Assembly: GCF_002736205.1 (NCBI RefSeq)
Contig: NZ_CP024091.1
Span: 372,001-436,000 of the forward strand
Direction: 5' to 3'
Length of the DNA: 64,000 bases
From: Pedobacter ginsengisoli
GTDB taxonomy: Bacteria; Bacteroidota; Bacteroidia; Sphingobacteriales; Sphingobacteriaceae
Below, piece after piece: positions 53,575 to 62,669 of the stretch. How positions within the stretch are numbered: the first letter of the stretch is position 1; every line of letters starts with the position of its first letter. The notes below the pieces were generated by a model that ran no database searches, was not told where the DNA came from, and saw nothing but the letters and a program-made list of their open reading frames with translations. Both the position numbers and the translations under genes were made by a program.

Positions 53575-54591
53575 ATGATGAACCAAATTAAACCCTGCAG
53601 ACCCATATTTGTTTTTTTTATATTCTTTTTGAGCATTCCTGTTTTGTTTGCTCAGCCTACAAAGAAAGAGTTTAATGGGAAAATAGAAAAACTAAGTAAA
53701 GAACTGGACGCCATAATAAAACACGATGCCAAGATTGAAGTTATTGCTGATGGTTTTGGTTGGGTAGAGGGACCCTTGTGGATAGAGAGCCGAAAGATGT
53801 TGCTGGTTTCAGATGTTTTAAACAATACTGTTTACAAATGGACACCTAAAAAAGGCAAAGAGGTTTATCTGGAGTATTCAGGTTATACCGGAACTGTACC
53901 AAGAACAGAAGAATTAGGGTCGAACGGGTTGGCACTCAATCATAAAGGGGAATTGCTACTATGCCAGCATGGTGATCGCAGAGTTGCCCGTATGAATGCC
54001 TCATTAGATAATCCTAAGGCTAATTATACTACGCTGGCCAATGAGTATGAAGGTAAAAAATTCGATAGTCCGAATGATCTGGTGATTAAGAGTAATGGAG
54101 ATATTTATTTTACAGATCCACCTTACGGACTAGAAAAAGGTGTTAATAATCCGTCCAAAGCAGCTCCCTATCAAGGGGTGTATAGAATTTCTAAAAATGG
54201 TGAAGTAACCTTATTGGTAGATTCGATTTCCAGACCAAATGGTATTGCCTTTTTTCCTGATGAAAAGAGCTTATTAATAGCAAATTCTGATGGTGAAAAG
54301 CCCTATTTATACCTCTATGATCTGGACAAAGATGGGTTGCTGGTAAATGGCCGCATCTTTCAAAATGACAGGGGTACTGATGGGATTAAAATTGATAAGC
54401 AAGGAAATGTTTTTACAACCGGCCAGGGCGGCGTTTGGATATATAATAAGAAAGGAGTGCTGCTTGGAAAAATAAAGATTGAAGGCAGTACCTCTAACTG
54501 TGCCTTTGCAGATAATTATAAAACCCTTTTTATTACAGCCGATAACAATTTATTAAAAGTAGATCTATGTCCACATTGTCCCAAATCTTAG
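53575..54591 (+). CDS. SMP-30/gluconolaconase-type lactonase
   Basis: A 338-residue exported beta-propeller lactonase of the SMP-30/Gnl family. The signal-type N-terminus MMNQIKPCRPIFVFFIFFLS ends at FAQ. The propeller includes VEGPLWIESRKMLLVSDV (metal-binding Glu), FDSPNDLVIKSNGDIYFTDP and SRPNGIAFFPDE, the Asn and Asp metal ligands of the family. It leads the galactonate operon, so it probably opens galactono-1,4- or -1,5-lactone in the periplasm to give galactonate. The start was set at 53575 because the upstream frame would put a second hydrophobic stretch before the signal. It overlaps the next gene by 25 bp. Confidence 0.85.
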   Translation: MMNQIKPCRPIFVFFIFFLSIPVLFAQPTKKEFNGKIEKLSKELDAIIKHDAKIEVIADGFGWVEGPLWIESRKMLLVSDVLNNTVYKWTPKKGKEVYLEYSGYTGTVPRTEELGSNGLALNHKGELLLCQHGDRRVARMNASLDNPKANYTTLANEYEGKKFDSPNDLVIKSNGDIYFTDPPYGLEKGVNNPSKAAPYQGVYRISKNGEVTLLVDSISRPNGIAFFPDEKSLLIANSDGEKPYLYLYDLDKDGLLVNGRIFQNDRGTDGIKIDKQGNVFTTGQGGVWIYNKKGVLLGKIKIEGSTSNCAFADNYKTLFITADNNLLKVDLCPHCPKS

Positions 54592-55190
54592 AACATAAAA
54601 TTATTGCCATTATTCGTGGTGCCAATCCTGCCGATGTATTAAAAATAGCCGAAGCACTTTATGAAGGCGGAATTCGTATCCTTGAAATTACAATGAATTC
54701 GGCACAACCACTTACCGTTATAAAAGAGCTTAATGATAGATTTGGTGATAGAATGATCATAGGAGCGGGTACGGTGCTTGATGTTGAATCTGCAAAAAAA
54801 GCAGTTGCTGCCGGAGCTAGCTTTATCCTTTCGCCAATAGTAGATGCAGATGTTATTAAAATTGCGAAAAGCCTTGGTGTTGTAAATATTCCTGGAGCAT
54901 ATACAGCTACCGAAATACACTATGCTTATAAAAATGGTGCTGATATTGTGAAAGTTTTTCCGGCAACTTCTCCATCTTACCTGAAAGATATTGCAGGGCC
55001 ATTGCCTCAAATTCCACTATTGCCTACAGGCGGCGTTACTCTTGAAAATATTAAAGAGTTTAATAAAGCAGGGGCTGTTGGATTTGGAATTGGCAGCGCA
55101 CTTGTTAATACCAAAGAAGAAGTTACATCAGAATACCTTACAAAACTTACTGCCAAAGCTCAGGAGTTTGTTAAGGCAGTTAACTCATAA
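54567..55190 (+). CDS. dgoA: 2-dehydro-3-deoxy-6-phosphogalactonate aldolase (KDPG/KHG type)
   Basis: A TIM-barrel class I aldolase of 207 residues. The Schiff-base lysine is Lys129 in DIVKVFPA, with Glu40 in LEITMNS and the glycine-rich phosphate site PTGGVTLENIKEF. Sequence alone gives a bifunctional KHG/KDPG aldolase. Its place with dgoD and dgoK points to KDPGal cleavage to pyruvate and glyceraldehyde 3-phosphate. The start lies within the lactonase gene (25-bp overlap), so the two are translationally coupled. Confidence 0.9.
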   Translation: MSTLSQILEHKIIAIIRGANPADVLKIAEALYEGGIRILEITMNSAQPLTVIKELNDRFGDRMIIGAGTVLDVESAKKAVAAGASFILSPIVDADVIKIAKSLGVVNIPGAYTATEIHYAYKNGADIVKVFPATSPSYLKDIAGPLPQIPLLPTGGVTLENIKEFNKAGAVGFGIGSALVNTKEEVTSEYLTKLTAKAQEFVKAVNS

Positions 55191-55193
55191 AAT

Positions 55194-56342
55194 ATGAAAA
55201 TTAGAAGCTACGAATTATTCCAGGTGCCGCCAAGGTGGCTGTTTTTAAAAATTGAAACCGATGAGGGTATTGTTGGGTGGGGTGAACCTGTTATTGAAGG
55301 TAAAGCAGCCACAGTAAAGGCTGCAGTTGATGAGTTAATGGAGTATCTGATTGGTAAGAATCCAATGGATATTGAAGATCATTGGAATGTGATGTACAGG
55401 GCTGGTTTTTATCGTGGTGGTCCAATTCTGATGAGCGCCATAGCAGGAATAGATCAGGCATTATGGGATATTAAGGGGAAGTTTTACAATGCACCGGTTC
55501 ATCAGTTGCTAGGTGGAAAGGCCAGGGATAAGATGAAAGTATATTCATGGATTGGTGGGGACCGCCCTGCTGATGTGGGACTTGCCGCAAAGAAAATGGC
55601 TGAGCAAGGTTTTTTAGCGGTAAAGATGAATGCTACTGAAGAGCTTCAGTATGTTGATAGTTATGATAAGATAGATGAAGCCATAAAACGCATTGCTGCG
55701 GTAAGAGAGGCTGTTGGGCCTGCTTTTGGAATTGGAATAGATTTTCATGGCCGCGTACATAAACCTATGGCTAAAATTTTGGCTAAGGAGATGGAGCAGT
55801 ACCGCCCAATGTTTATTGAAGAACCGGTATTGCCAGAAAATAATGAAGACCTTAGAGAGATAGCCAATCATGTTTCTATTCCAATAGCTACGGGTGAAAG
55901 GATGTTCTCGAAGTGGCAGTTTAAAACATTGCTTAAAGAAGGATATGCCGATATTATTCAGCCCGATGTTTCTCATGCAGGTGGAATTACCGAATGTAAA
56001 AAGATCATTTCAATGGCAGAGGCCTTTGATGTTGCTGCGGCACCACACTGCCCTCTGGGACCTATTGCTTTGGCAGCCTGCCTGCAGGTTGATGCAACTT
56101 GCCATAATGCTTTTATCCAGGAGCAAAGTTTAGGGATACACTATAACCAGGGTAGCGACTTGCTGGATTATTTAACTGATAAAACTGTTTTTGAGTACGA
56201 AAATGGCTATGTAAACATTCCTGATAAGCCTGGGTTGGGAATTGAAATTAATGAAGAGCATGTTAGAAAAATGGCTGCCATTGGACACAACTGGAGAAAT
56301 CCTGTTTGGCGACATCAGGATGGGAGTGTTGCGGAATGGTAA
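55194..56342 (+). CDS. dgoD: D-galactonate dehydratase
   Basis: An enolase-superfamily enzyme of 382 residues, the exact size of E. coli DgoD. It removes water from D-galactonate to give 2-keto-3-deoxygalactonate. The catalytic residues are in place: GIDFHGRVH (Asp-x-His), [11 protein letters not shown] (Glu), [10 protein letters not shown] (Glu) and [15 protein letters not shown] (His). The [19 protein letters not shown] lid is typical. It follows dgoA after 3 bp and shares its last 7 bp with the transporter gene. Confidence 0.93.
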   Translation: MKIRSYELFQVPPRWLFLKIETDEGIVGWGEPVIEGKAATVKAAVDELMEYLIGKNPMDIEDHWNVMYRAGFYRGGPILMSAIAGIDQALWDIKGKFYNAPVHQLLGGKARDKMKVYSWIGGDRPADVGLAAKKMAEQGFLAVKMNATEELQYVDSYDKIDEAIKRIAAVREAVGPAFGIGIDFHGRVHKPMAKILAKEMEQYRPMFIEEPVLPENNEDLREIANHVSIPIATGERMFSKWQFKTLLKEGYADIIQPDVSHAGGITECKKIISMAEAFDVAAAPHCPLGPIALAACLQVDATCHNAFIQEQSLGIHYNQGSDLLDYLTDKTVFEYENGYVNIPDKPGLGIEINEEHVRKMAAIGHNWRNPVWRHQDGSVAEW

Positions 56343-57622
56343 AGCCAACAAAAATCCGCTACCAGATTCTTTTTCTGATTTTTGTTAACGTAGTTATCAA
56401 TTACATGGACAGGAGTAACCTGGCCGTTGCAGCTTCTGAGATCAGCAAAGAATTTAAGTTTTCGTCAGTGCAAATGGGGCTGATCTTTTCTGCCTTTAGC
56501 TGGACCTATCTGCTGTTTCAAATTCCCGGAGGAATATTGGTTAACCGCTTTAGTCCGCGTATTTTATATGCAGTTAGTCTTATCACTTGGTCTTTTGCAA
56601 CTGTTGTACAAGGCTTTGCAAAAGGGTTTACTACGCTGTTCGGTCTTAGAATGGCTACCGGAGCATTTGAGGCTCCTGCATTTCCTATTAACAACAGGGT
56701 TGTAAGTAATTGGTTTCCTGATAATGAAAGGGCATCGGCTATTGCTGTTTATACATCAGGACAGTTCCTTGGTTTGGCCTTTTTGATGCCAATACTTTCT
56801 AAAATTCAATTTTATGTGGGTTGGAAGGGGTTGTTTGTAGTAACAGGCTTAATAGGTGTGTTGTGGGGAATTGTATGGTACGTTTTTTACCGTGATCCTT
56901 TAAAACATTCAAAAGTAAATGAAGCCGAGCTTAAACTTATAGAGAGCGGGGGTGGTTTAATGGATGGAAAATCTGTTGCTGATGCAGATTCAAAAAAGAA
57001 GTTTAAATGGGCAGATCTGAAAGAAGTATTGTCGCACCGCAAATTATGGGGCATATACATAGGCCAGTTCGCTGTTAATTCTACCTTGTGGTTTTTCCTT
57101 ACCTGGTTTCCTAAGTATCTGGTAGATTACAGGGGTCTTGATTTTATCAAATCGGGGTACTGGGCATCAATACCATATCTGGCAGCATTTGCCGGTGTGC
57201 TTTGTTCTGGGTTTTTATCTGATTATCTGATTAAAAAAGGCGTGTCGGCCGCAAAGGCGCGTAAAAGGCCAATAATTATAGGGCTTTTAATATCCGTGTT
57301 TATCCTTGGGGCCAACTTTGTTGATACCCCCGGCCTAATCATATTCTTTATGGCCTTATCCTTTTTTGGGGTAGGCTTTGCATCCATTACCTGGATTTTT
57401 GTGTCCAGTCTTGCACCAACGCACCTCATTAATATAACCGGTGGGGTATTCAATTTTATAGGGCAGCTTTCGGGGATAATTGTACCAATTGTTATCGGTT
57501 TTCTGGCCAGCGGTGGTAATTTTGCCCCGGCATTAATCTTTATCGCAGTTTTAGGATTAATGGGAGCATGCTCATATATTTTTTTGGTTGGTAATGTGGA
57601 ACGGATTAAATCAAAAAATTGA
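56336..57622 (+). CDS. MFS transporter, probable galactonate/H+ symporter
   Basis: A 428-residue, 12-helix major facilitator of the anion:cation symporter (ExuT/DgoT) family. The signature region [20 protein letters not shown] lies near residue 17, [20 protein letters not shown] near 50, and there is a short charged central loop ([16 protein letters not shown]). It is a DgoT-like uptake protein for galactonate by operon context. The ATG at 56336 lies 7 bp inside dgoD. The longer frame from 56306 adds residues that belong to dgoD. The stop overlaps the kinase start by 1 bp. Confidence 0.88.
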   Translation: MVKPTKIRYQILFLIFVNVVINYMDRSNLAVAASEISKEFKFSSVQMGLIFSAFSWTYLLFQIPGGILVNRFSPRILYAVSLITWSFATVVQGFAKGFTTLFGLRMATGAFEAPAFPINNRVVSNWFPDNERASAIAVYTSGQFLGLAFLMPILSKIQFYVGWKGLFVVTGLIGVLWGIVWYVFYRDPLKHSKVNEAELKLIESGGGLMDGKSVADADSKKKFKWADLKEVLSHRKLWGIYIGQFAVNSTLWFFLTWFPKYLVDYRGLDFIKSGYWASIPYLAAFAGVLCSGFLSDYLIKKGVSAAKARKRPIIIGLLISVFILGANFVDTPGLIIFFMALSFFGVGFASITWIFVSSLAPTHLINITGGVFNFIGQLSGIIVPIVIGFLASGGNFAPALIFIAVLGLMGACSYIFLVGNVERIKSKN

Positions 57623-58581
57623 TGGATTATTTTTTTAGTTGTGATTGGGGAACAAGTTCTTTCAGGCTTCGTCTGATTCGCGCAAGTGATCTTGTGGTTA
57701 TTGCCGAAACAAAAAGTAGTCGTGGAATTTCTGATACCTATAAACTTTGGCAGCAAACATCGACATTATCACTGCGCTCAGATTTTTATGCAAATATTGT
57801 AAAAGACGAAATAAAATTTTTGCAGCAAGATTTAAGTATGCCTACAGATGGTATTCCTGTTTTGTTTTCGGGGATGGCATCATCTACAATTGGAATGGTA
57901 GACCTGCCTTATAAAAGGTTGCCATTTAACCTAGACGGTTCTGATCTGAAAATAGAGTTTATTACAAACAGTGCGGCAGCCAATCCGTTTGTAGTTATTT
58001 CCGGAGCATGTACTGATTGTGATGTAATGCGCGGTGAGGAAACTAAAATTGTAGGTTGCCAGTCGCTGTTGGATAATAGCGATCAGGAGCAATTGTTAAT
58101 TCTGCCGGGAACTCATCCTAAGCATATTGTGGTAAAAAATAACCAGGCCATTGACTTTAAAACCTATATGACCGGTGAGTTTTTTAACCTTCTTTCTGTT
58201 GACAGTATCCTTTCTGCTTCTGTAGCAGAAGGAGGAGATTTAGACGATCCTCAAAATCAGGATAGCTTTATAGAGGGGGTTAGGGCAAGCAGGCATTCGA
58301 ATCTATTACATGCCAGTTTTATGGTAAGGACCAATCAGGTGCTTAAAAATATTCCTCCTACACAGAACTTTCACTATTTAAGTGGCCTGTTGATTGGTAC
58401 AGAGTTAGGTGGCTTAAAACCAGATGTACCGATATACCTGGTTGGTGGAGCTGTACATGCTTCTTTGTATAAATTGGCTTGTAATGAGCTTAATTTAAGG
58501 GTTAACATGGAGATTGACGCAGATCTTGCGCTTATTAAAGGGCAGCAGGCTATTTTTTCGAGGCTTACCGGCCAATATTAA
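57622..58581 (+). CDS. dgoK: 2-dehydro-3-deoxygalactonokinase
   Basis: A 319-residue kinase of the DgoK family (ASKHA-like). The phosphate-1 motif is FFSCDWGTSSFRLRLI at the N-terminus. VLFSGMASSTIGMVDLPYK, DVMRGEETKIVG, LPGTHPKHIVV and GLLIGTELGG follow in order. It phosphorylates 2-keto-3-deoxygalactonate at C6, feeding DgoA. It starts at ATG 57622, the overlap TGATG with the transporter. With it, the operon encodes the full De Ley-Doudoroff branch for galactonate. No dgoR-like regulator lies beside it. Confidence 0.93.
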   Translation: MDYFFSCDWGTSSFRLRLIRASDLVVIAETKSSRGISDTYKLWQQTSTLSLRSDFYANIVKDEIKFLQQDLSMPTDGIPVLFSGMASSTIGMVDLPYKRLPFNLDGSDLKIEFITNSAAANPFVVISGACTDCDVMRGEETKIVGCQSLLDNSDQEQLLILPGTHPKHIVVKNNQAIDFKTYMTGEFFNLLSVDSILSASVAEGGDLDDPQNQDSFIEGVRASRHSNLLHASFMVRTNQVLKNIPPTQNFHYLSGLLIGTELGGLKPDVPIYLVGGAVHASLYKLACNELNLRVNMEIDADLALIKGQQAIFSRLTGQY

Positions 58582-58812
58582 AATAAACTTTATTTTGTTT
58601 GCTACGAGTTATACTAGATAGCCACTTTTTTTTGTGTTGGTTATTGGATAATTCGGCGAACCATCAGCGTTCTAACACATAGCACGGTAGTTTTTTTTCT
58701 AACGTCCGGATTAAGCTAATATAGGCATAACTTGTTTGCAATTTTTTGTTGTTACAGTGTAAACACTATATCGTGGTTTTTATATAGCTTTACAGAAAGG
58801 GACTTATTTTTC

Positions 58813-59397
58813 ATGGTTATTTATAGTAAATATTCTGATCAGGAGTTGATGGCTTTGCTAAAGCAGGGCGATCATATGGCTTATACAGAGCTGTTTAACC
58901 GGTATTGGAATAAATTGCTGGCTGTTGCATATAACCATACCCGGGATAAATCTGATGCCGAAGAGATTGTACAGGATGTTTTTGTGAGCCTATGGAATAA
59001 GCGGGAGCAGATAGATGTTCTTGTTGTGGAGCGATACCTGGCTACAGCCGTTAAGTTTACTGTTTTTAACAATTATTACCGTAAGCGCAAACGCAGTACT
59101 GATATGATCAGTAAAATGCCTTATCAGGAAAGTTATGAAATAGAAGATGAGATTGCTGCCCGCTTTTTGCAGGAGCAGGTGGATGCCATTGTTACAACCC
59201 TGCCCGAAAAATGTAGACTGGTGTTTAAATACAGTAGAGAAACAGGGCTAAAGAATCATGAGATCGCTAAAGAAATGGGGATTTCTGAAAAAACAGTTGA
59301 AGCCCATTTGGGTAAGGCTTTAAAAACATTAAAAGGGAATCTGCCAGATACTGGTGCTTTGCTTGTTTTGCTGGCGGAATTGTTAAGCAAAAAATAA
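58813..59397 (+). CDS. ECF sigma factor (FecI-like)
   Basis: A 194-residue sigma factor. Region 2 is AYTELFNRYWNKLLAVAYNH followed by AEEIVQDVFVSLW. Region 4 is LPEKCRLVFKYSRETGLKNH then EIAKEMGISEKTVEAHLGKA. The start was set at MVIYSKYSDQEL; the upstream frame from 58732 has no sigma character and is very hydrophobic. Its likely partner is the fecR at 62802. In most such loci the two are adjacent; here a vapC remnant and a chromate-resistance cassette lie between them. Confidence 0.88.
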   Translation: MVIYSKYSDQELMALLKQGDHMAYTELFNRYWNKLLAVAYNHTRDKSDAEEIVQDVFVSLWNKREQIDVLVVERYLATAVKFTVFNNYYRKRKRSTDMISKMPYQESYEIEDEIAARFLQEQVDAIVTTLPEKCRLVFKYSRETGLKNHEIAKEMGISEKTVEAHLGKALKTLKGNLPDTGALLVLLAELLSKK

Positions 59398-59419
59398 TAT
59401 CCATGCATATAGAAACACG

Positions 59420-59593
59420 AAAATTGCATCCAATCAATATGCTCTAATCAAAACAGCCTTATTGCAAAAGGGCAAGCCAATACCGGAAAATGATATATGG
59501 ATAGCCGCAGTCTCTAAGCAATTTGACCTGAAGTTACATACGAAGGATGGGCACTTTAAGGAAATTAACCGCCTAAATTTACAGAGTTGGTAA
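59420..59593 (+). pseudogene. VapC PIN-domain remnant
   Basis: An open frame without start reads NQYALIKTALLQKGKPIPEN, then DIWIAAVSKQFDLKLHTKDG, and ends HFKEINRLNLQSW. This is the C-terminal third of a VapC-type PIN RNase, including the NDIWIAA block with its acidic residue and the TKDGHF motif with its Asp. The N-terminal two thirds and any vapB are absent. The surrounding 59398-59756 stretch otherwise holds only this fragment, the left inverted repeat and the leader of the next gene. Confidence 0.75.
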
Positions 59594-59672
59594 CCTTTGG
59601 CTAATCAACGAGAATACACCGAGCCAGTAAAAGAGCTTAAAATGTGCCTTTAAAGAATATAAACCAAAATAA

Positions 59673-59724
59673 TGTAAATAACATCTTTTGATGGTGGGTT
59701 TTTACATCGTTTAATGGCGGGATA
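59673..59724 (+). repeat. left inverted repeat of the chromate cassette
   Basis: It starts TGTAAATAACATCTTTTGAT and ends with ATGGCGGGATA. The inverse copy is at 62670-62721 with two mismatches. The sub-repeat CATCnTTTnATGG(C/T)GG occurs twice. Confidence 0.85.
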
Positions 59725-59756
59725 TAAATCTCATTTATTCTAATTAGTTTTGATTT

Positions 59757-60596
59757 ATGAACTGGATCACCCGCGAAAGACCGAAGATTGACCGGATTGC
59801 CTGTCCCTGGCTAATCAGGAATTTTATTGATCCACAGGCGCAGTTTTATTATGTGCCTTTTGATACCGTGATCGAAAAAGCAGAAGAACTGAATGCAACT
59901 CCATTTGACGTATTAGGCGTTGAACTGACTCATAAAAATGGCTTGTGTACTTTTGATGCTTTGATGGAGAAATATAAGCTTGATGATCCAGCCTTGCAGA
60001 TCATGGCTCCCATTATAAGGGCTGCGGATACTGATCAGCATGGCCTTGCGAGCCAGGCTTCAGGATTATGGGCGATAGCAGCAGGAATGGCTTATAATAT
60101 CAAAGATGACCAAGAGCTGCTCAAAGCCGGTATGATGATCTATAATGCATTATATACCTGGGCCAAACATCTCCAGAATGTCAGACATACCGAAAGCCCG
60201 GTTGAGCAGTTACTGGTCGATGTCTACCAGAAATACCTGAAGAAAGGTAATGGGGCTAAGATCCCCACCTGGGCAAAAGAACTGAAAACCATTATACAGG
60301 ATCAGATCGATACAAACCTGGCACTAAGCCTTACCGGAATCTCTACTGAACTGAATATTAACCCCGCCTATGTGTCGAGGGAATTTTCCAAATACTTCGA
60401 CAATCTTTCCTTTGGTGAATATATCCGGAAACTGCGTATTGAAAAAGCAATCACCTTTATGGAGACCTCGGAATACGCTTTATCTGAAATCGCCTACCTG
60501 ACCGGGTTTTCTGACCAGAGCCACTTTACCCGGATCTTTAAACTGGAAACGGGCTTTACCCCCTCTGAATTTAAGAAAAACAGGAACAAAAAGTAA
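59757..60596 (+). CDS. ChrB-domain/AraC-HTH fusion, chromate-responsive regulator
   Basis: A 279-residue protein that joins two modules. Residues 1-145 match the C-terminal part of chromate resistance protein ChrB: WITRERPKIDRIACPWLIRN, FDVLGVELTHKNGLCTFDAL, IRAADTDQHGL and LLKAGMMIYNALYTWAKH. Residues 170-279 are an AraC-type double helix-turn-helix (INPAYVSREFSKYFDNLSFG, then RIEKAITFMETSEYALSEIA and GFSDQSHFTRIFKLETGFTP). ChrB proteins sense or respond to chromate; here DNA binding would be supplied by the AraC part. It leads the chrA operon and may control it. The start ATG at 59757 lies just inside the left repeat. Confidence 0.85.
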   Translation: MNWITRERPKIDRIACPWLIRNFIDPQAQFYYVPFDTVIEKAEELNATPFDVLGVELTHKNGLCTFDALMEKYKLDDPALQIMAPIIRAADTDQHGLASQASGLWAIAAGMAYNIKDDQELLKAGMMIYNALYTWAKHLQNVRHTESPVEQLLVDVYQKYLKKGNGAKIPTWAKELKTIIQDQIDTNLALSLTGISTELNINPAYVSREFSKYFDNLSFGEYIRKLRIEKAITFMETSEYALSEIAYLTGFSDQSHFTRIFKLETGFTPSEFKKNRNKK

Positions 60597-60658
60597 GTTC
60601 TGTACCAAGAGTAAATCCTGTTCTATTTTGGCTTGCCGGAATGATGTAGCATTGTGCT

Positions 60659-61177
60659 ATGCAAACACAAGTACATAAAATTCTTGCAGGGGTGATACTA
60701 CTAGTCATTACCACAGTTTCCAGCACCTTTGCTCAAGCGACCCAGACTTATCCAAAGCTGGCAGGCTATGTAGGTATCGTCCATCCTATAGTTACCTTCA
60801 GCTCTGATGGGACGCACACCAACTTTAAGGACAGTTACACCGTAGGCATGCCTACTGGCATCAACATCTGGAAAAGCGCCAAAATCGGTTTCTCCAGTGA
60901 GATCGTGCCTACGATCAAAGCAACCAGCAGCAGCAGCAAGGTGAGTAATGTCCTGTTCCATCCTGGAATTTTAGTTGCCTTGGGCAGTGGCTTTACTTTC
61001 GCCGGTCGGGCAGCCTTCGAAACATCCGGTCGATATGGGCTAACTCCGGTCATCAACAAGACCGTTAAAAAGAATAAAGGAAGCAGTTATTTTGTAGCAA
61101 TCCCACTACCCGCAAGGTTTGGCAACGACCAGCCATCCTCATTCGGCATTGGCTTTCAGTTTGGTATCGCTTTTTAA
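60659..61177 (+). CDS. exported beta-rich protein of the chromate operon
   Basis: A 172-residue protein with a signal peptide (HKILAGVILLVITTVSSTFA). The mature part is rich in Gly, Ser, Thr and aromatic residues with alternating strands, such as GYVGIVHPIVTFSSDG and SSFGIGFQFGIAF at the end. The last residue is Phe, as in outer-membrane barrels. No family is recognised. It lies 62 bp after the regulator gene and 2 bp before chrA, so it is part of the same unit. It may be a small outer-membrane or periplasmic partner in chromate handling, which is inference from position. Confidence 0.65.
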   Translation: MQTQVHKILAGVILLVITTVSSTFAQATQTYPKLAGYVGIVHPIVTFSSDGTHTNFKDSYTVGMPTGINIWKSAKIGFSSEIVPTIKATSSSSKVSNVLFHPGILVALGSGFTFAGRAAFETSGRYGLTPVINKTVKKNKGSSYFVAIPLPARFGNDQPSSFGIGFQFGIAF

Positions 61178-61179
61178 TC

Positions 61180-62349
61180 ATGGAAAAACAGCAGCCAAAC
61201 TACAAACTGACCGATCTGGTTCTCTATTTCCTGAAACTAGGTACCTGGGGCTTTGGTGGCCCTGTTGCGCTGGTCGGATATATGAACCGTGATCTTGTTG
61301 AAAATAAAGGATGGTTAACCGAAGAAGAGTATAAAGAAGGCCTGGCACTTGCCCAACTGGCACCAGGGCCGCTTGCCGCTCAACTGGGCATTTATATCGG
61401 CTTTGTCCATTACCGCTTTTTGGGCGCGACACTTGTCGGTCTTGCTTTTGTTCTGCCTTCTTTTGGTATGGTCGTCCTTTTGGGAATGGCTTATAAACTT
61501 TATAGTGGCTTGTCATGGATGCAGTCCGTGTTTTATGGGGTAAGCGCTTCAGTGATCGGTATTATTGCCATTAGTGCTTATAAACTGACCATTAAGTCTG
61601 TAAGTGACCTTAGTATTATCACCATGAAATCCAAGTGGTTGCTCTGGTTGTTTTACCTGTTAGGTATAGTGGTTACGGTAGTTACCCAAAAAGAAGACAT
61701 CCTTCTTTTTGCTGGATGCGGTATCTTTTATATGCTGGTCAAAGCACCGCCCAAATGGATCAGGAAACGTACCGTCTTACCTGCACTGATCTTGACCGGA
61801 ACTGGGTTTTGGCAATATGAGGGAAAGACTTTGCAGGAACTCGGCTGGTTCTTTTTAAAAGCAGGTGCATTGGTCTTTGGCAGTGGTCTTGCCGTTGTGC
61901 CTTTTCTGCATAGCGGTGCTGTGGATCAATATCACTGGCTGAATGAGCAGGAGTTTGTCGATGCAGTGGCGGTAGCCATGATCACGCCTGGACCAGTTGT
62001 CATCACTGTTGCGTTTATCGGATACCTGGTAGCAGGCTTTCCGGGGGCGTGTGTGGCCGCCTTTGCTACTTTCCTGCCTTGCTATCTGTTTACTGTGGCA
62101 TTTGCCCCTTCCTTTAAAAAGATCGCAAAGAATGCAAGCATCAAAGAGTTTGTAAACGGCATCACAGCTGTGGTCGTTGGCGCTCTGGTCGGCGCCGTAA
62201 TCATTATTGCCAGCCGGGCCATTGTCGATATCCCGACAACCGTCATCGCATTGGGAGCCGGACTAGTGTTGGTGTATAGCAAAAAAATCAAGGAGCCACA
62301 GATCATATTGCTGGCCGCCATAATCGGTTTAATGATCAAAGGATTCTAA
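61180..62349 (+). CDS. chrA: chromate efflux transporter
   Basis: A 389-residue long-chain CHR family protein with two homologous halves. The first contains GTWGFGGPVALVGYM, GLALAQLAPGPLAAQLGIY and a helix set. The second has ALVFGSGLAVVPFLHSGAV, AVAVAMITPGPVVITVAFIG and ATFLPCYLFT. The family exports chromate, using the proton gradient. It starts 2 bp after the exported-protein gene, so translation is probably coupled. The gene ends about 30 bp before a partial copy of the cassette's end repeat. Confidence 0.93.
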   Translation: MEKQQPNYKLTDLVLYFLKLGTWGFGGPVALVGYMNRDLVENKGWLTEEEYKEGLALAQLAPGPLAAQLGIYIGFVHYRFLGATLVGLAFVLPSFGMVVLLGMAYKLYSGLSWMQSVFYGVSASVIGIIAISAYKLTIKSVSDLSIITMKSKWLLWLFYLLGIVVTVVTQKEDILLFAGCGIFYMLVKAPPKWIRKRTVLPALILTGTGFWQYEGKTLQELGWFFLKAGALVFGSGLAVVPFLHSGAVDQYHWLNEQEFVDAVAVAMITPGPVVITVAFIGYLVAGFPGACVAAFATFLPCYLFTVAFAPSFKKIAKNASIKEFVNGITAVVVGALVGAVIIIASRAIVDIPTTVIALGAGLVLVYSKKIKEPQIILLAAIIGLMIKGF

Positions 62350-62381
62350 TACAATAGAGGTTCCGACGTATGATGATTGAC

Positions 62382-62407
62382 TTTTTACATCATTTAATGG
62401 CGGGATA
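62382..62407 (+). repeat. third, partial copy of the cassette end repeat
   Basis: This 26-bp stretch, TTTTTACATCATTTAATGGC and the following GGGATA, matches the inner part of the left repeat with one mismatch and in the same orientation. The outer half (TGTAAATAACATC...) is missing. The rest of 62350-62669 has no gene that I can support; it contains a 9-bp-stem palindrome at 62433-62455 and a 25-codon open frame at 62506. Confidence 0.75.
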
Positions 62408-62669
62408 ATTAGATTTAACTAACTTACTAACAGGTATTTATAAATAATAAATACCCATCTTTTAAGGTTTGGATAATTTTGCCCCATTATTCAGAAAAAA
62501 CGATAATGATCACAAAACCTGTAAGAAAGATCGGCATGAGTGATCTATTGTACTATCAAATGAAAAAGGCAGGAAACTGGTGAAGGCCAAAAGCAAATCG
62601 AGTAACGCATCTGTTACATATCCCTAAGTAAAATCGAAAAAAGTGGTCTTCTCTTACTGAAAGGGCATA

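Noticed and set aside
58732..58812. Upstream extension of the second sigma factor
   Set aside because: The 27 extra residues are hydrophobic and unlike ECF N-termini; the ATG at 58813 starts the normal domain.
62506..62583. 25-codon frame MITKPVRKIGMSDLLYYQMK
   Set aside because: No match to any IS21 protein or known peptide; probably chance.
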